A stretch of DNA of 64,000 bases from Chryseobacterium jejuense (GCF_017877355.1 NZ_JAGIPR010000011.1:62001-126000), one strand, 5' to 3'; numbered from the stretch's first letter, positions 49,904-59,723 are shown. The notes: a model not told the origin generated them from the sequence alone. Made by a program: numbers and translations.

Positions 49904-50579
49904 AATTCTACTGGCAGAAGACGACTCCGATTTCGGAACCATCCTTAAACAATATCTTGAACTGGAAGATTTTGACGTCAGCTGGTTCCAAAATCCTGAA
50001 GATATCATCCCATTTCTTTCTACTGATTTTTCTTTTCAGATGGGTATTTTGGATGTTATGATGCCTAATATTGACGGTTTCTCTCTTGCTAAAATAATAC
50101 TAAAAGAGAAAAATGACTTTCCGCTTTTATTTTTAACGGCAAAGAACCAGAAAATTGACCGATTAACCGGATTAAAAATAGGGGCTGACGACTATATTGC
50201 CAAACCATGTGATCCTGAAGAACTGGTATTGAGAATAAGAAACATTCTGAAAAGAACCATACCACCCATTACAGAGTCTCAGGTGAAAATAGGGGAATAC
50301 TCTTTGGACACTCAAAAACTTCTGCTATCCCACCCCAACGGTACTGTACGCATGACTGTTCGTGAGCAGGAACTGCTCTTGTACCTTCTGAAGCATAATC
50401 ACTCCACCATTACAAGGAATAATATTCTGGATAACCTGTGGGAAACCAATGATTATTTTACAGGAAGAAGCCTTGATGTATTTATCAGCAGACTGCGCAA
50501 GTATTTTAGTAATGATCCGGAAATAAAAATCCAATCCCTCAGAGGAATTGGATTTGAAATTAATTTTCCAACCAATTAG
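49893..50579 (+). CDS. OmpR-family response regulator
   Basis: 228 residues. Receiver with KILLAEDDSDFG, Asp in MGILDVMMPNIDGF, Lys in IAKPCDPEEL; C-terminal winged helix with MTVREQELLLYLLKHNHSTI and RSLDVFISRLRKYFSND. The natural targets are the 11-bp repeats at 47531 and 48518. Confidence 0.93.
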   Translation: MKTKILLAEDDSDFGTILKQYLELEDFDVSWFQNPEDIIPFLSTDFSFQMGILDVMMPNIDGFSLAKIILKEKNDFPLLFLTAKNQKIDRLTGLKIGADDYIAKPCDPEELVLRIRNILKRTIPPITESQVKIGEYSLDTQKLLLSHPNGTVRMTVREQELLLYLLKHNHSTITRNNILDNLWETNDYFTGRSLDVFISRLRKYFSNDPEIKIQSLRGIGFEINFPTN

Positions 50580-50582
50580 CTT

Positions 50583-51410
50583 TTAAAAAGAAAGCTTCAC
50601 CATAACCGGAAAATGATCCGACGGATATAGAAGGTTCTCTCTTCTATCATTAATGTGGCGGTGAGATCTTATTTTAAAGTCTTTTGTAAAGATATAATCG
50701 ATTCTTTCTTTAGGGATTTCATTAATATTAAAAGCCGTAAAGGTTCCTACAGGACCATAATGCTTCGTTTCCGAATGATAAAAAGTATCCTTCATATTTT
50801 GTGAAAGAATTTTAACCGGTTCTGTATCCTCTGTAAGATTAAAATCTCCACTTACTGTTACCGGCAGATTTTTAGGATTAAGTTCTTTGATCTTTTTCAA
50901 AATAAGTTCTGAAGACTTTACTCTGGCTACATTTCCGATATGATCGAAATGAAGATTCATCGCTAGGAATTCCTTTTTTGATTTTTTATCTTTAAAAACA
51001 GCATAGGTACAGATTCTGTTCAATGCTGCATCCCAACCTTTTGAAGGTTTTTCAGGAGTTTCAGATAACCAGAACGTCCCTGATTTCACCACTTCCAGCC
51101 TTTGGGTATCATAAAAAATAGCAGAGAATTCTCCTTTTTCTTTACCATCATCTCTTCCTACTCCAATATAATCATAATTCTTCAATTCATTTTTAATATC
51201 CTTCATCTGCTCCGGAAGCGCTTCCTGAACACCAAAATAGTCAGGATGATAATAGGTTAATAAACCCGCAACATCCTGTTTTCTTTCTGGCCATGCATTT
51301 TCCTTATCTGAAGCAACATTCAGTCTGATATTAAAACTCATTACGGTAAGGTCCTGCGAAAATCCCCATACAAAAAGTACCAGGAACATCATTGAAAATC
51401 TGAAATTCAT
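50583..51410 (-). CDS. Endonuclease/exonuclease/phosphatase family hydrolase
   Basis: 275 residues from the ATG at 51410, which starts a signal peptide (MNFRFSMMFLVLFVWGFSQD). EEP-fold motifs: VMSFNIRLN, GVQEALPEQM, LNLHFDHIGN, VSGDFNLTED and YPSDHFPVMVKL. The substrate could be a phosphodiester, sugar phosphate or nucleic acid. Its stop codon is 3 bases from the convergent regulator stop, so the two 3' ends abut. Confidence 0.88.
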   Translation of the reverse strand: MNFRFSMMFLVLFVWGFSQDLTVMSFNIRLNVASDKENAWPERKQDVAGLLTYYHPDYFGVQEALPEQMKDIKNELKNYDYIGVGRDDGKEKGEFSAIFYDTQRLEVVKSGTFWLSETPEKPSKGWDAALNRICTYAVFKDKKSKKEFLAMNLHFDHIGNVARVKSSELILKKIKELNPKNLPVTVSGDFNLTEDTEPVKILSQNMKDTFYHSETKHYGPVGTFTAFNINEIPKERIDYIFTKDFKIRSHRHINDRRENLLYPSDHFPVMVKLSF

Positions 51411-51434
51411 AATTATTTTATCAATTTGAGACAA

Positions 51435-51469
51435 AAATAAGACTTCTCCATGATAGAGAAGTCTTATTT
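51435..51469 (-). terminator. Strong hairpin terminator
   Basis: Perfect 14-bp stem (51435-51448 with 51456-51469), loop of seven, followed on the minus strand by TTTTTG. It separates the M1 gene from the EEP gene on the minus strand. Confidence 0.8.
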
Positions 51470-51522
51470 GTATCACAATAATGTTAAATTAACTTCAATT
51501 TGAGGTAAGAATTACCGGTGGT

Positions 51523-51634
51523 TTGAAGCCAGGAGCTGGAAGTTCTGAAATTCATAAACAATAATTATTTTCTCTTGTATGGCAATTTAATTGTATAATG
51601 GAGTGGTTCTTATAACTAAAAGAACTTCCAGCCT
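51523..51634 (-). repeat. Dispersed 3'-flank element, copy C
   Basis: Read on the minus strand from 51634: GGAAGTTCTTTTAGTTATAA … ATTATACAATTAAATTGCC … CTTCCAGCTCCTGGCTTC. A further GGCTGGAAGCTGG unit precedes it up to 51654. Located after the stop of the M1 gene at 51710. Confidence 0.65.
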
Positions 51635-51709
51635 CTTTCTTCCAGCTTCCAGCCTTTAATTTCCTTAACCTAAGTTTAAGTTAAAATATACTTTTCAAAA
51701 TTACAGGGA

Positions 51710-53644
51710 TTATAATACCAAACTGTTATTATTCAGATTAACATCAGGTATCTGGTAATCAGGATCTAGCTTAACCTCTGTTATTTCTTTATTAGAATCC
51801 ACTTTGAAAGTCCATTCGGTATTTCGCTTCCAGACTTCAATAGGTATTTTGACATTTTTGGATGTTCCGTCCTTAAATTTCAATTGAACAATCGTAGGCA
51901 TTGGTAATTGTCCGATATTTTCAACAGTGATCTGAGCACCTTTTTTAAAGTCTCCATCAATGTATTTAGCACTCTTCACTGCCTGATCTATTTTCCATTT
52001 ATTGAAAAACCATCCTCTCCAGAACCAGGTTAATTCTTCTCCAGAAACATTCTCCATAGTATGAAAGAAATCCCACGGAGTAGGATGTTTGAAGGCCCAG
52101 CGATCTATATACATCCTGAAAGCTTTATCAAATTTTTCAGGACCTAAAATGGATTCTCTTAAAATAGATAATCCGGCACCCGGTTTATAATAAGCCAAAG
52201 CAGCAATACTTCTTTCCTTCATATTATCCGGGCCCACCATAATAGGCTCCAGATTATCATTCATAAAAAAGTTCCCAGCTTGTCCCAGACTCTTTTTTCT
52301 GTAATACTCTCTTTTATTAAATGCCTCTGTTGAAATTTCGTTGATAAATGTATTAAATCCTTCATCCATCCAGGCAAATAATCGCTCATTAGAACCTACG
52401 ATCATAGGAAACCAGTTGTGCCCAAACTCATGATCTGTAACACCCCAAAGTTCCTCTCCTTTCGAATCCATATGACAGAAAACAATTCCCGGATATTCCA
52501 TTCCACCTTCATTTCCAGCTACATTGGTTGCTGCAGGATATGTGTAGCCATACCATTTACTGGAATAATGTTCTATGGCTGCTTTAGTATACTCTGTAGA
52601 TCTGCCCCATGCTTTTTCACCTGCACTTTCTACAGGATAAGCAGAAATAGCCAATGATTTTTTGCCATTGGGAAGATTTATTCTCGCTGCATCCAAAATA
52701 AAACCGGCAGATGATGCCCATGCAAAATCCCGGGCTTGTGTAATTTTAAACTTCCAGGTCTTTGTTCCTATAGATTTATTTTTACCCATTTCAGATTCCG
52801 GACGAATCATTACTGTTTTATCACTGTTTCTGGCCTGGTTCCATCTGTTTGTTTCTTCTTTAGTGTATACTTCATTTTCATTCAAAAGTTCTCCTGACGC
52901 TACGACATAATGGTTGGCCGGCACCGTAATATTGGCCGTAATATCTCCATATTCCAGATAAAATTCAGACGCTCCTACATACGGAAGCGTATTCCATCCC
53001 ATTACATCATCATACACACACATTCTCGGATACCATTGTGCCATGGTAAAGATTTTACCATTCTTTGTATCCTGTATTCCCATTCTGTCTGATCCATATT
53101 CCGGTGAAATAAAAGAATACTCAATAGCAATTTTTGCAACTCCTCCTCTTGCTTTAAGTTCACCAGGAAGATCAATCTGCATTCTTGTATCTGTAATGGT
53201 ATATCTTACCTCTTTACCATCAATTTTTACAGCTTTAATGGTGTATCCCCCTTCAAAACTTTCTCCATGAGCTCCGTTTCTGCTTCCTGACAAAGGAACA
53301 ACGGCATTTCCACGGGAATCTTTCGCAAACAGGTTTTGGTCAAGCTGTAACCATAGGAAGCTAAGCTTATCAGGGCTATTATTCGTGTATTTAATTTCAG
53401 CAGTACCTGTAATCTCTTTTTTACTTTCATTCAAGCTGATATTCAAATGATAATCTGCTGCATTTTGCCAATAGGCATGTCCCGGTTGTCCGCTTGCAGA
53501 GCGGGTTTCCGTACCTGTCTGAGGATAGAAGAATGGTTTAAATGCTTCTATATAATCATACTTTGGTGTTTCCTGTGCTGATACAGTTCCTGAAAAAAAG
53601 AAAACCGTAATAGCTGAAACAAGAGTTGGAAGTTTTAAATTCAT
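51710..53644 (-). CDS. M1-family metallopeptidase
   Basis: 644 residues with signal …AVTVSAQ-like end (GTVSAQETP). Zinc site HEFGHNWFPMIVG and third ligand in MDEGFNTFIN; preceding GGMEYPGIVF replaces the classical GxMEN. It resembles the peptidase at 42959 in the N-terminal beta domain (PGHAYWQN … YTNNSPDKL), indicating paralogy. Probably a periplasmic or outer-membrane-associated peptidase. Confidence 0.9.
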   Translation of the reverse strand: MNLKLPTLVSAITVFFFSGTVSAQETPKYDYIEAFKPFFYPQTGTETRSASGQPGHAYWQNAADYHLNISLNESKKEITGTAEIKYTNNSPDKLSFLWLQLDQNLFAKDSRGNAVVPLSGSRNGAHGESFEGGYTIKAVKIDGKEVRYTITDTRMQIDLPGELKARGGVAKIAIEYSFISPEYGSDRMGIQDTKNGKIFTMAQWYPRMCVYDDVMGWNTLPYVGASEFYLEYGDITANITVPANHYVVASGELLNENEVYTKEETNRWNQARNSDKTVMIRPESEMGKNKSIGTKTWKFKITQARDFAWASSAGFILDAARINLPNGKKSLAISAYPVESAGEKAWGRSTEYTKAAIEHYSSKWYGYTYPAATNVAGNEGGMEYPGIVFCHMDSKGEELWGVTDHEFGHNWFPMIVGSNERLFAWMDEGFNTFINEISTEAFNKREYYRKKSLGQAGNFFMNDNLEPIMVGPDNMKERSIAALAYYKPGAGLSILRESILGPEKFDKAFRMYIDRWAFKHPTPWDFFHTMENVSGEELTWFWRGWFFNKWKIDQAVKSAKYIDGDFKKGAQITVENIGQLPMPTIVQLKFKDGTSKNVKIPIEVWKRNTEWTFKVDSNKEITEVKLDPDYQIPDVNLNNNSLVL

Positions 53645-53680
53645 TTGAAAAATTATTTCTAATTAATGTATAGGTAAAAA

Positions 53681-53713
53681 AAATACCCGGAATTGTTACA
53701 AATCCGGGCATTT
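53681..53713 (-). terminator. Terminator of the SDR gene
   Basis: AAATACCCGGA (53681-53691) pairs with TCCGGGCATTT (53703-53713), one G-T, A-rich/T-rich flanks. Confidence 0.8.
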
Positions 53714-53730
53714 TTTTAAAATTAATTAAG

Positions 53731-54612
53731 TTAGTTTGATTTTTTTGCTTTAATCATTGCTTCCAACGCATCCCACATCTCACTTGGAATAGCTTCAAGC
53801 ATGTTGAATTCTCCCGCTCCCTGCAGCCATTCTCCACCATCAATAGTTACTACTTCACCATTCATATAAGCAGAATAATCAGAAACAAGATAAGCCGCAA
53901 GATTTGCCAGCTCCTGATGTTCTCCTACTCTTCTTAAGGGAACTTTTTTCTTCATATCGAATTTTTCCTGCAGATCTCCCGGAAGAAGTCTGTCCCACGC
54001 CCCTTTTGTTGGGAAAGGTCCGGGAGCAATCGCATTGAAACGGATTCCATACTTTGCCCATTCTACGGCCAGTGATCTTGTCATTGCCAATACCCCGGCT
54101 TTTGCGCAGGCAGATGGAACAACATAAGCAGAGCCCGTCCATGCATAAGTGGTTACAATATTCAGAACAGTTCCAGGAGTTTTAGAATCTATCCAATGTT
54201 TTCCTACAGAAAGTGTACAGTTTTTTGTTCCTTTTAAAACAATGTCTAAAATAGAATCAAATGCAGAATGAGTCAGTTTTTCTGTTGGAGAAATAAAGTT
54301 CCCGGCTGCATTATTCAAAAGAATATCAATTTTTCCGAATTCTTTCAGTGTTGCTTCCTTCATCGCTTCCACCTCATCCCAATTTCTCACATCGCAAGCT
54401 ACACAAAGCACTTTACCGCCTGTTTCTGCTTCCAGTTCCTTTGCAGTAGTCTGTAATTTTTCCAGATTTCTGGAAGTGATCACCACATTGGCTCCCAATT
54501 CAAGAAAATATTTGGTCATCGCTTTTCCAAGACCGCTTCCGCCACCTGTTACAATCGCTACTTTATCTTTTAGTGCACCTTCGCGCAACATCGGTTGTGT
54601 ATATAGACTCAT
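53731..54612 (-). CDS. SDR family oxidoreductase, dienoyl-CoA reductase-like
   Basis: 293 residues from the ATG at 54612 (MSLYTQPMLREGALKDKVAI); 31 further codons upstream are poor and excluded. Rossmann motif VTGGGSGLGKAM, ADP-ribose region, LLNNAAGNFISPTE, and GPFPTKGAWDRL; substrate loop similar to peroxisomal-type 2,4-dienoyl-CoA reductases (DECR2). The usual Tyr-x3-Lys dyad is replaced (VVPSACAKAGVLAMTRSLA), also as in DECR2. Likely acts in unsaturated fatty acid beta-oxidation. Confidence 0.85.
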   Translation of the reverse strand: MSLYTQPMLREGALKDKVAIVTGGGSGLGKAMTKYFLELGANVVITSRNLEKLQTTAKELEAETGGKVLCVACDVRNWDEVEAMKEATLKEFGKIDILLNNAAGNFISPTEKLTHSAFDSILDIVLKGTKNCTLSVGKHWIDSKTPGTVLNIVTTYAWTGSAYVVPSACAKAGVLAMTRSLAVEWAKYGIRFNAIAPGPFPTKGAWDRLLPGDLQEKFDMKKKVPLRRVGEHQELANLAAYLVSDYSAYMNGEVVTIDGGEWLQGAGEFNMLEAIPSEMWDALEAMIKAKKSN

Positions 54613-54746
54613 AAAATATTTTTTCTTAAAAATAATAAATATTAAAATGCAAAGTTTTAAAATACTTCGAGAAATGATGTTATAAATAGTTATTCTCTTC
54701 ATCATTTTAAAAAACTGTGCAAATCATTATCCCCATTTAACAAAAA

Positions 54747-54776
54747 AACAACCCGACAATCAATGTGCGGGTTGTT
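54747..54776 (-). terminator. Terminator of the DUF1573 gene
   Basis: AACAACCCG (54747-54755) pairs with CGGGTTGTT (54768-54776), T-rich tail on the minus strand. Confidence 0.75.
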
Positions 54777-54799
54777 CTCAATACATTTCTAAATAATAA

Positions 54800-55210
54800 C
54801 TAGGAAACAACTACTCCTTTGAATGAAAGCGTTTTAGGGGCTTTACTGTCACTTGTTGTAACATTAACTGTTTTCATGAACATTCCCGGACTTGCCGCAT
54901 TATAACTAGCTTCAACAAATCCTTTTTTTCCGGGAAGGATTGGTGTTTTTGTATAGTCTGCTGTTGTACAGCCACATGATGGTGCTACATTTTCTATTAC
55001 AATCGGCTTTGAAGAGGTATTGGTAAATTCAAATCTGATCAATTTGGGCTTCCCCTGAGGGATGTTTCCCACGTCAATAGATTCGGACTTCCATTTAACA
55101 ACGTCTGCTATTACTTTTACAACAGAAGTATTTTCAACAGGAAATATACCTGCATAAAAAGGAGAGCATGCTAAAACAGCTAAAAGAGCAGTAATTTTTA
55201 AATTTTTCAT
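54800..55210 (-). CDS. DUF1573 protein
   Basis: 136 residues with a signal peptide. IPQGKPKLIRFEFTNTSSKP, APSCGCTTADYTKTPILPGK and FVEASYNAASPGMF are diagnostic for DUF1573, an immunoglobulin-like secreted domain with a conserved CGC. Function unknown. It is divergent from the kinase gene at 55381. Confidence 0.93.
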   Translation of the reverse strand: MKNLKITALLAVLACSPFYAGIFPVENTSVVKVIADVVKWKSESIDVGNIPQGKPKLIRFEFTNTSSKPIVIENVAPSCGCTTADYTKTPILPGKKGFVEASYNAASPGMFMKTVNVTTSDSKAPKTLSFKGVVVS

Positions 55211-55317
55211 GAGTACAATTTTTTGTTAATAGTTAAAGAGTAACTTGGTAATGATCTTTTTGATATAGCAAATGTAAAGGTGATTAGTGATCCGGCTTGT
55301 TAACCGCTCTCAAACAT

Positions 55318-55339
55318 TTGTTAATAAGTTGTTAATGAC
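55318..55339. promoter_or_regulatory. Two tandem 11-bp repeats before the second kinase operon
   Basis: TTGTTAATAAG and TTGTTAATGAC are exactly head to tail; a third copy TTGTTAACCGC lies at 55297. They sit over the -33 region and between the divergent DUF1573 and kinase genes, resembling an OmpR-type site. Confidence 0.55.
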
Positions 55340-55361
55340 AAAAAATAAATAGATATTTTTG
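55329..55361 (+). promoter_or_regulatory. Predicted promoter of the second kinase operon
   Basis: TTG (55329-55331), 22-base spacer, TATTTTTG (55354-55361), 19 bases before the ATG at 55381. Confidence 0.5.
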
Positions 55362-55380
55362 GATAATATTGCTTCTGAAA

Positions 55381-56628
55381 ATGGAGATCAAGAAACTTAA
55401 TATTATCATCACCCTTGGGTTTGTTGCTATCATCGGAATTTTGGTGGCACAACTTCTATGGACCCGCCAGGCATATAACCTTGAAGATAAAAAGTTTAAT
55501 CAGACAGTCAATATCGCTTTGCTGGAAGTAGCGGAAAAATTATCCGGCGGAAAAACATCTTTTACTGAAAGTCCTGTACAGAATATTTCCAATGACTATT
55601 ATGTGGTAAATATCAACAATGATTTTCATCCTGCAGTACTCGAACATTATTTAAAAACTGAATTCACCCGTTTTCAAATCAATACCAATTATGTGTATGC
55701 GCTCTATAATTGCCGTAGCGACAGAATGATCTATGGGAAATATATATCCACCCATCAGAAAAGTACCAATAATAAGGTAATAAAATTTCCGAAACATAAA
55801 AACCTTGTTTATTATTTTTCTATACGTTTTCCGGATAAAGCCACTTATCTGGTCAATTCATTACGCTTTTGGTATTTACTTACCTTTGCCCTTATAATCA
55901 TTCTTCTGGTGTATGTATATTCCATATATACGATCATTCAACAGAAAAAGTTCTCCGAACTTCAAAGAGATTTTATCAATAATATGACCCATGAGTTCAA
56001 AACTCCGTTATCTTCCATACTTTTAGCCTCCGAAGCGCTTACCAAGCAGCAGCTAATAAAAGAAAACCCTAAGCTTAAGACTTACACTTCCATTATCAGT
56101 GATCAAAGCTATAAACTGAACAATCATATCGAAAAAATATTGAATATTGCTAAAAACGATGCTTCCGGATTATCATTGAAACTTCAAAGAATCGTTTTAT
56201 TACCATTCATAACAGAAATTGCAGAAACGATTATGCAAAAGAATGAACATCTTACGATCCGGATAGAGATTGAAAATACAACGTCCATTATAGCAGATGA
56301 ATTTCACTTCACCAATATCGTGTACAATATTCTTGACAATTCCATCAAGTATTGCGATACAACCCCAAACATTCTCATTTCGTACTCTAAAGATTCCAAA
56401 GGCTTATATTTAAAATTTAAAGATAATGGAATTGGGATTCCATCTAAAAACATTCCTCATATTTTTGATAAATTTTATAGGGTAAATACTCAAAAAAGTG
56501 ATGAGGTAAACGGTTTTGGACTAGGATTGTTCTATGTAAAAAAGATCGTTCAGCAGCATAACTGGAAAATTTCTGTTGAAAACAATACTGATAAAGGAAT
56601 TACTATTACTTTATTTTTACCCTTTTAA
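55381..56628 (+). CDS. Sensor histidine kinase (OmpR-type partner)
   Basis: 415 residues from the ATG at 55381 (MEIKKLNIIITLGFVAIIGI). Two membrane segments bracket a periplasmic region. HisKA: DFINNMTHEFKTPLSSILLA; HATPase: NIVYNILDNSIKYC, FKDNGIGIPSKN, GFGLGLFYVKKI. The response regulator gene follows after nine bases. Confidence 0.92.
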   Translation: MEIKKLNIIITLGFVAIIGILVAQLLWTRQAYNLEDKKFNQTVNIALLEVAEKLSGGKTSFTESPVQNISNDYYVVNINNDFHPAVLEHYLKTEFTRFQINTNYVYALYNCRSDRMIYGKYISTHQKSTNNKVIKFPKHKNLVYYFSIRFPDKATYLVNSLRFWYLLTFALIIILLVYVYSIYTIIQQKKFSELQRDFINNMTHEFKTPLSSILLASEALTKQQLIKENPKLKTYTSIISDQSYKLNNHIEKILNIAKNDASGLSLKLQRIVLLPFITEIAETIMQKNEHLTIRIEIENTTSIIADEFHFTNIVYNILDNSIKYCDTTPNILISYSKDSKGLYLKFKDNGIGIPSKNIPHIFDKFYRVNTQKSDEVNGFGLGLFYVKKIVQQHNWKISVENNTDKGITITLFLPF

Positions 56629-56637
56629 ATTTATAAT

Positions 56638-57327
56638 ATGCAAGCCATGGAAAAGTCTAAAATTTTGTATGCAGAAGATGATGAAACAATAGCGTTCCTT
56701 ATTCAGGATAGCCTGGAAAGCTATTATAATATCTCTTGCTATCCTGATGGAAGATCCGCATTGGAAGCATTCGATACACAAAGCTTTGACATTTGCCTTT
56801 TAGACATCATGATGCCCGGAGTCAACGGATTTGAACTCGCTCAATACATCCGTGATAAGAATACCGAAATCCCTATTATTTTCATTTCCGCCAAAGCATT
56901 AAAAGAAGATAGAATTAAAGGGTTGAAAATAGGTGCAGATGATTACCTGGTAAAGCCCTTCAGTATTGAAGAACTAATTCTGAAAATTGAAGTTTTTCTA
57001 AAACGGACAAGAAAAACGAGTATCCATCCCTCCAAATACAAAGTGGGGAACTATGATTTTGATCCTAAAAATTACACTTTACAAAACGCCCTCGATACCA
57101 TTACTCTTACTCAAAGAGAGTCTGAGCTTCTACACTATTTCATCCGTCACAAAAATACCGTTGTGAAAAGGCAGGACATTTTGAAGGCAATCTGGGGAGA
57201 TGATGATTATTTTATGGGAAGAAGTCTGGATGTATTTATTTCAAGATTGAGAAAGGTATTTGTGAATGAGGAAAATATCATGATCGAAAATCTACACGGA
57301 ATAGGGTTTCGGTTCTCTGAAAAATAA
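56638..57327 (+). CDS. OmpR-family response regulator
   Basis: 229 residues from 56638, or 226 if the ATG at 56647 (MEKSKILYAEDDETIAF) is used. Receiver Asp in CLLDIMMPGVNG; Lys in LVKPFSIEEL; C-terminal winged helix with LTQRESELLHYFIRHKNTVV and RSLDVFISRLRKVF. Similar overall to the regulator at 49893. Confidence 0.92.
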   Translation: MQAMEKSKILYAEDDETIAFLIQDSLESYYNISCYPDGRSALEAFDTQSFDICLLDIMMPGVNGFELAQYIRDKNTEIPIIFISAKALKEDRIKGLKIGADDYLVKPFSIEELILKIEVFLKRTRKTSIHPSKYKVGNYDFDPKNYTLQNALDTITLTQRESELLHYFIRHKNTVVKRQDILKAIWGDDDYFMGRSLDVFISRLRKVFVNEENIMIENLHGIGFRFSEK

Positions 57328-57405
57328 AATGGTCTATAAATTTAAACGAAAGTGCTTTATTCTTTGGTTTTTAATTAATTTTATCTGTTAATAATCTATT
57401 CGCTT

Positions 57406-59703
57406 ATGAGAAATCCGGGGACTTCTATTTTTGTTGCATTGCTGTTTTTCAGTCTATATAGTAAAGCTCAAAAATTTGAAAAACTGTATCAATATGTAAA
57501 TCCACTCATCGGAACTGAAAAAATGGGACACACCTACCCTGGTGCTACCGTTCCCTTTGGAGCCATTCAATTAAGCCCTGAAACCGATACTGTCTCTTAT
57601 GAACTTAATGGAAAATACAATGGTGAAGTTTACAAATACTGTGCGGGTTACCGCTATGAAGACAAAACCATCACAGGATTTAGTTCTACGCATTTCAGCG
57701 GTACAGGACACTCTGATCTCGGAGATTTTCTGATAATGCCTACTGTGGGGAAACTTCAGCTTAATCCCGGAACAGCTTCCAACCCTGAAAACGGGTATAG
57801 AAGCAGGTTTTCACATCAGAACGAAAAAGCAGAAGCCGGATACTATCAGGTAAAACTTGACGATCATAATATTTTGGCGGAATTAACAGCTACTCCTAGA
57901 GTTGGGGTTCATCGATATACCTTCCCTAAATCTGACCAGTCTCATATTATTTTAGATCTGATGGCCGGAATTTACAATTATGATGGGAAAAATGTATGGA
58001 CCTACGCTCGTGTGGAAAATGACAACACGATCACCGGTTACAGGCAAACCAATGGGTGGGCAAGAACCAGAACTGTTTATTTTGCGATGAAGTTTTCAAA
58101 ACCATTCAAATCCTATGGCCAGAAAAGTTATGATGAAAAGCAAGCATACAAAGGATTTTGGAGAAAATTTGACCAGACTAAAAACCTTCCGGAAATAGCA
58201 GGAAAGAACCTGAAAATGTATTTTGATTTTGATACGAATGAAAATGAAGCTATTGAAATAAAACTTGCCATTTCTCCCGTAAGTCAGGCCAACGCATTGG
58301 AAAATCTTGAAAAAGAAACCGGAAGTCTGTCTTTTAACCAGATCAAAGCAAAAGCACAGGAAGACTGGAACAAAGAATTACATAAAATCGTCATTAAAGG
58401 TTCGGATACCCAAAAGACCAATTTTTATACTGCGATGTATCATACATTCATCAACCCCACAATCTATATGGATGTAAACGGAGAATATAAAGGACTGGAT
58501 CAGAATATACACAAAGCTGAGAACTTCACCAACTATACTACATTTTCTCTTTGGGATACCTATCGGGCACTTCATCCGTTTTTTAATATTATCCAGCCTA
58601 AACGGAATAATGATATGGTGAGATCAATGATGGCTCATTATAATCAATTTTCCATGAAAATGCTACCCATCTGGTCACATTATGCCAATGATAACTGGTG
58701 CATGAGTGGCTATCATAGCGTAAGTGTAGTTGCAGATGCTATTATCAAAGGGAATTATGATGGTGATCCGAAAGAAGCTCTTAAAGCCTGTGTGGAAACA
58801 GCCAATAAAAGAGATTATGAAGGTATCGGACAATATATTGACTTAGGTTATATTCCTGCTGAAAAAAATGGAACTTCAGTTTCCAATACCCTGGAATACG
58901 CCTATGACGATTGGGCTATTGCTCAATTAGCAAAGCATTTAGGAGAAACTGAAATCTATAATCAATTCATCAATCGCTCTGGAAACTGGAAGAATAATTT
59001 TGATAAATCTATTGGATTTATGCGCCCGCGCCTGGCTGATGGAAGCTTCAAAAAAGATTTTGATGTATTAAGTACCCACGGACAGGGTTTCATTGAAGGA
59101 AACTCATGGAACTATAGTTTTTTTGTTCCGCACAATCCTGATGAACTGATCACAATGATGGGTGGAAAAAAGAAATTTGCGTCAAAACTGGATGAGCTGT
59201 TCTCTATGCATTTATCCGATGCTTTTTTCGCAGATACTGAAGATATTACCAGAGAAGGAATTATTGGTGGGTATGTTCACGGAAACGAACCGGCACACCA
59301 TGTCACTTATCTTTATAACTGGGCAGGCCAACCCTGGAAAACCCAATCACAGATTCGTCATATTCTTGAAATGCAATACAAAGCAACTCCTGATGGATTA
59401 GGAGGAAATGACGATGCGGGACAAATGAGTGCATGGTATATTTTAAGTTCATTAGGTTTTTATCCGGTAGCTCCCGGTTCGGAAAATTACGCTATCGGAA
59501 GCCCAGCCATTGATAATGCAATTTTAAATTTAGAAAACGGAAAAACTTTTGAAATTGAAGCCATCAATCAAAGTTCACAAAATGTATATGTACAAAAGAT
59601 TCTTTTAAATGGAAAAGAGATTAAGAACTTTACGTTAAAGCATGCTGAAATTATGAATGGTGGAAAACTTACTTTTTATATGGGGAATAAAGCTAAAAAA
59701 TAG
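57406..59703 (+). CDS. GH92 alpha-mannosidase
   Basis: 765 residues with signal …LYSKAQ. YVNPLIGTEKMGHTYPGATV, GFSSTHFSGTGHSDLGDFL, WDTYRALHPF, EGNSWNYSFFVPHNPDELI and GNDDAGQMSAWYILSSLGFY are hallmark motifs of glycoside hydrolase family 92, with the catalytic Glu/Asp pair expected in EGNSW and DDAGQM. Such enzymes are calcium-dependent exo-alpha-mannosidases acting on N-glycans or mannans. No susCD pair accompanies it here. Confidence 0.95.
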   Translation: MRNPGTSIFVALLFFSLYSKAQKFEKLYQYVNPLIGTEKMGHTYPGATVPFGAIQLSPETDTVSYELNGKYNGEVYKYCAGYRYEDKTITGFSSTHFSGTGHSDLGDFLIMPTVGKLQLNPGTASNPENGYRSRFSHQNEKAEAGYYQVKLDDHNILAELTATPRVGVHRYTFPKSDQSHIILDLMAGIYNYDGKNVWTYARVENDNTITGYRQTNGWARTRTVYFAMKFSKPFKSYGQKSYDEKQAYKGFWRKFDQTKNLPEIAGKNLKMYFDFDTNENEAIEIKLAISPVSQANALENLEKETGSLSFNQIKAKAQEDWNKELHKIVIKGSDTQKTNFYTAMYHTFINPTIYMDVNGEYKGLDQNIHKAENFTNYTTFSLWDTYRALHPFFNIIQPKRNNDMVRSMMAHYNQFSMKMLPIWSHYANDNWCMSGYHSVSVVADAIIKGNYDGDPKEALKACVETANKRDYEGIGQYIDLGYIPAEKNGTSVSNTLEYAYDDWAIAQLAKHLGETEIYNQFINRSGNWKNNFDKSIGFMRPRLADGSFKKDFDVLSTHGQGFIEGNSWNYSFFVPHNPDELITMMGGKKKFASKLDELFSMHLSDAFFADTEDITREGIIGGYVHGNEPAHHVTYLYNWAGQPWKTQSQIRHILEMQYKATPDGLGGNDDAGQMSAWYILSSLGFYPVAPGSENYAIGSPAIDNAILNLENGKTFEIEAINQSSQNVYVQKILLNGKEIKNFTLKHAEIMNGGKLTFYMGNKAKK

Positions 59704-59723
59704 GCTTTCTCAGAATTTTAAAT

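Noticed and set aside
49427..50008. 193-residue minus-strand frame opposite the kinase/regulator genes
   Set aside because: Overlaps two strongly supported genes; no recognisable domain.
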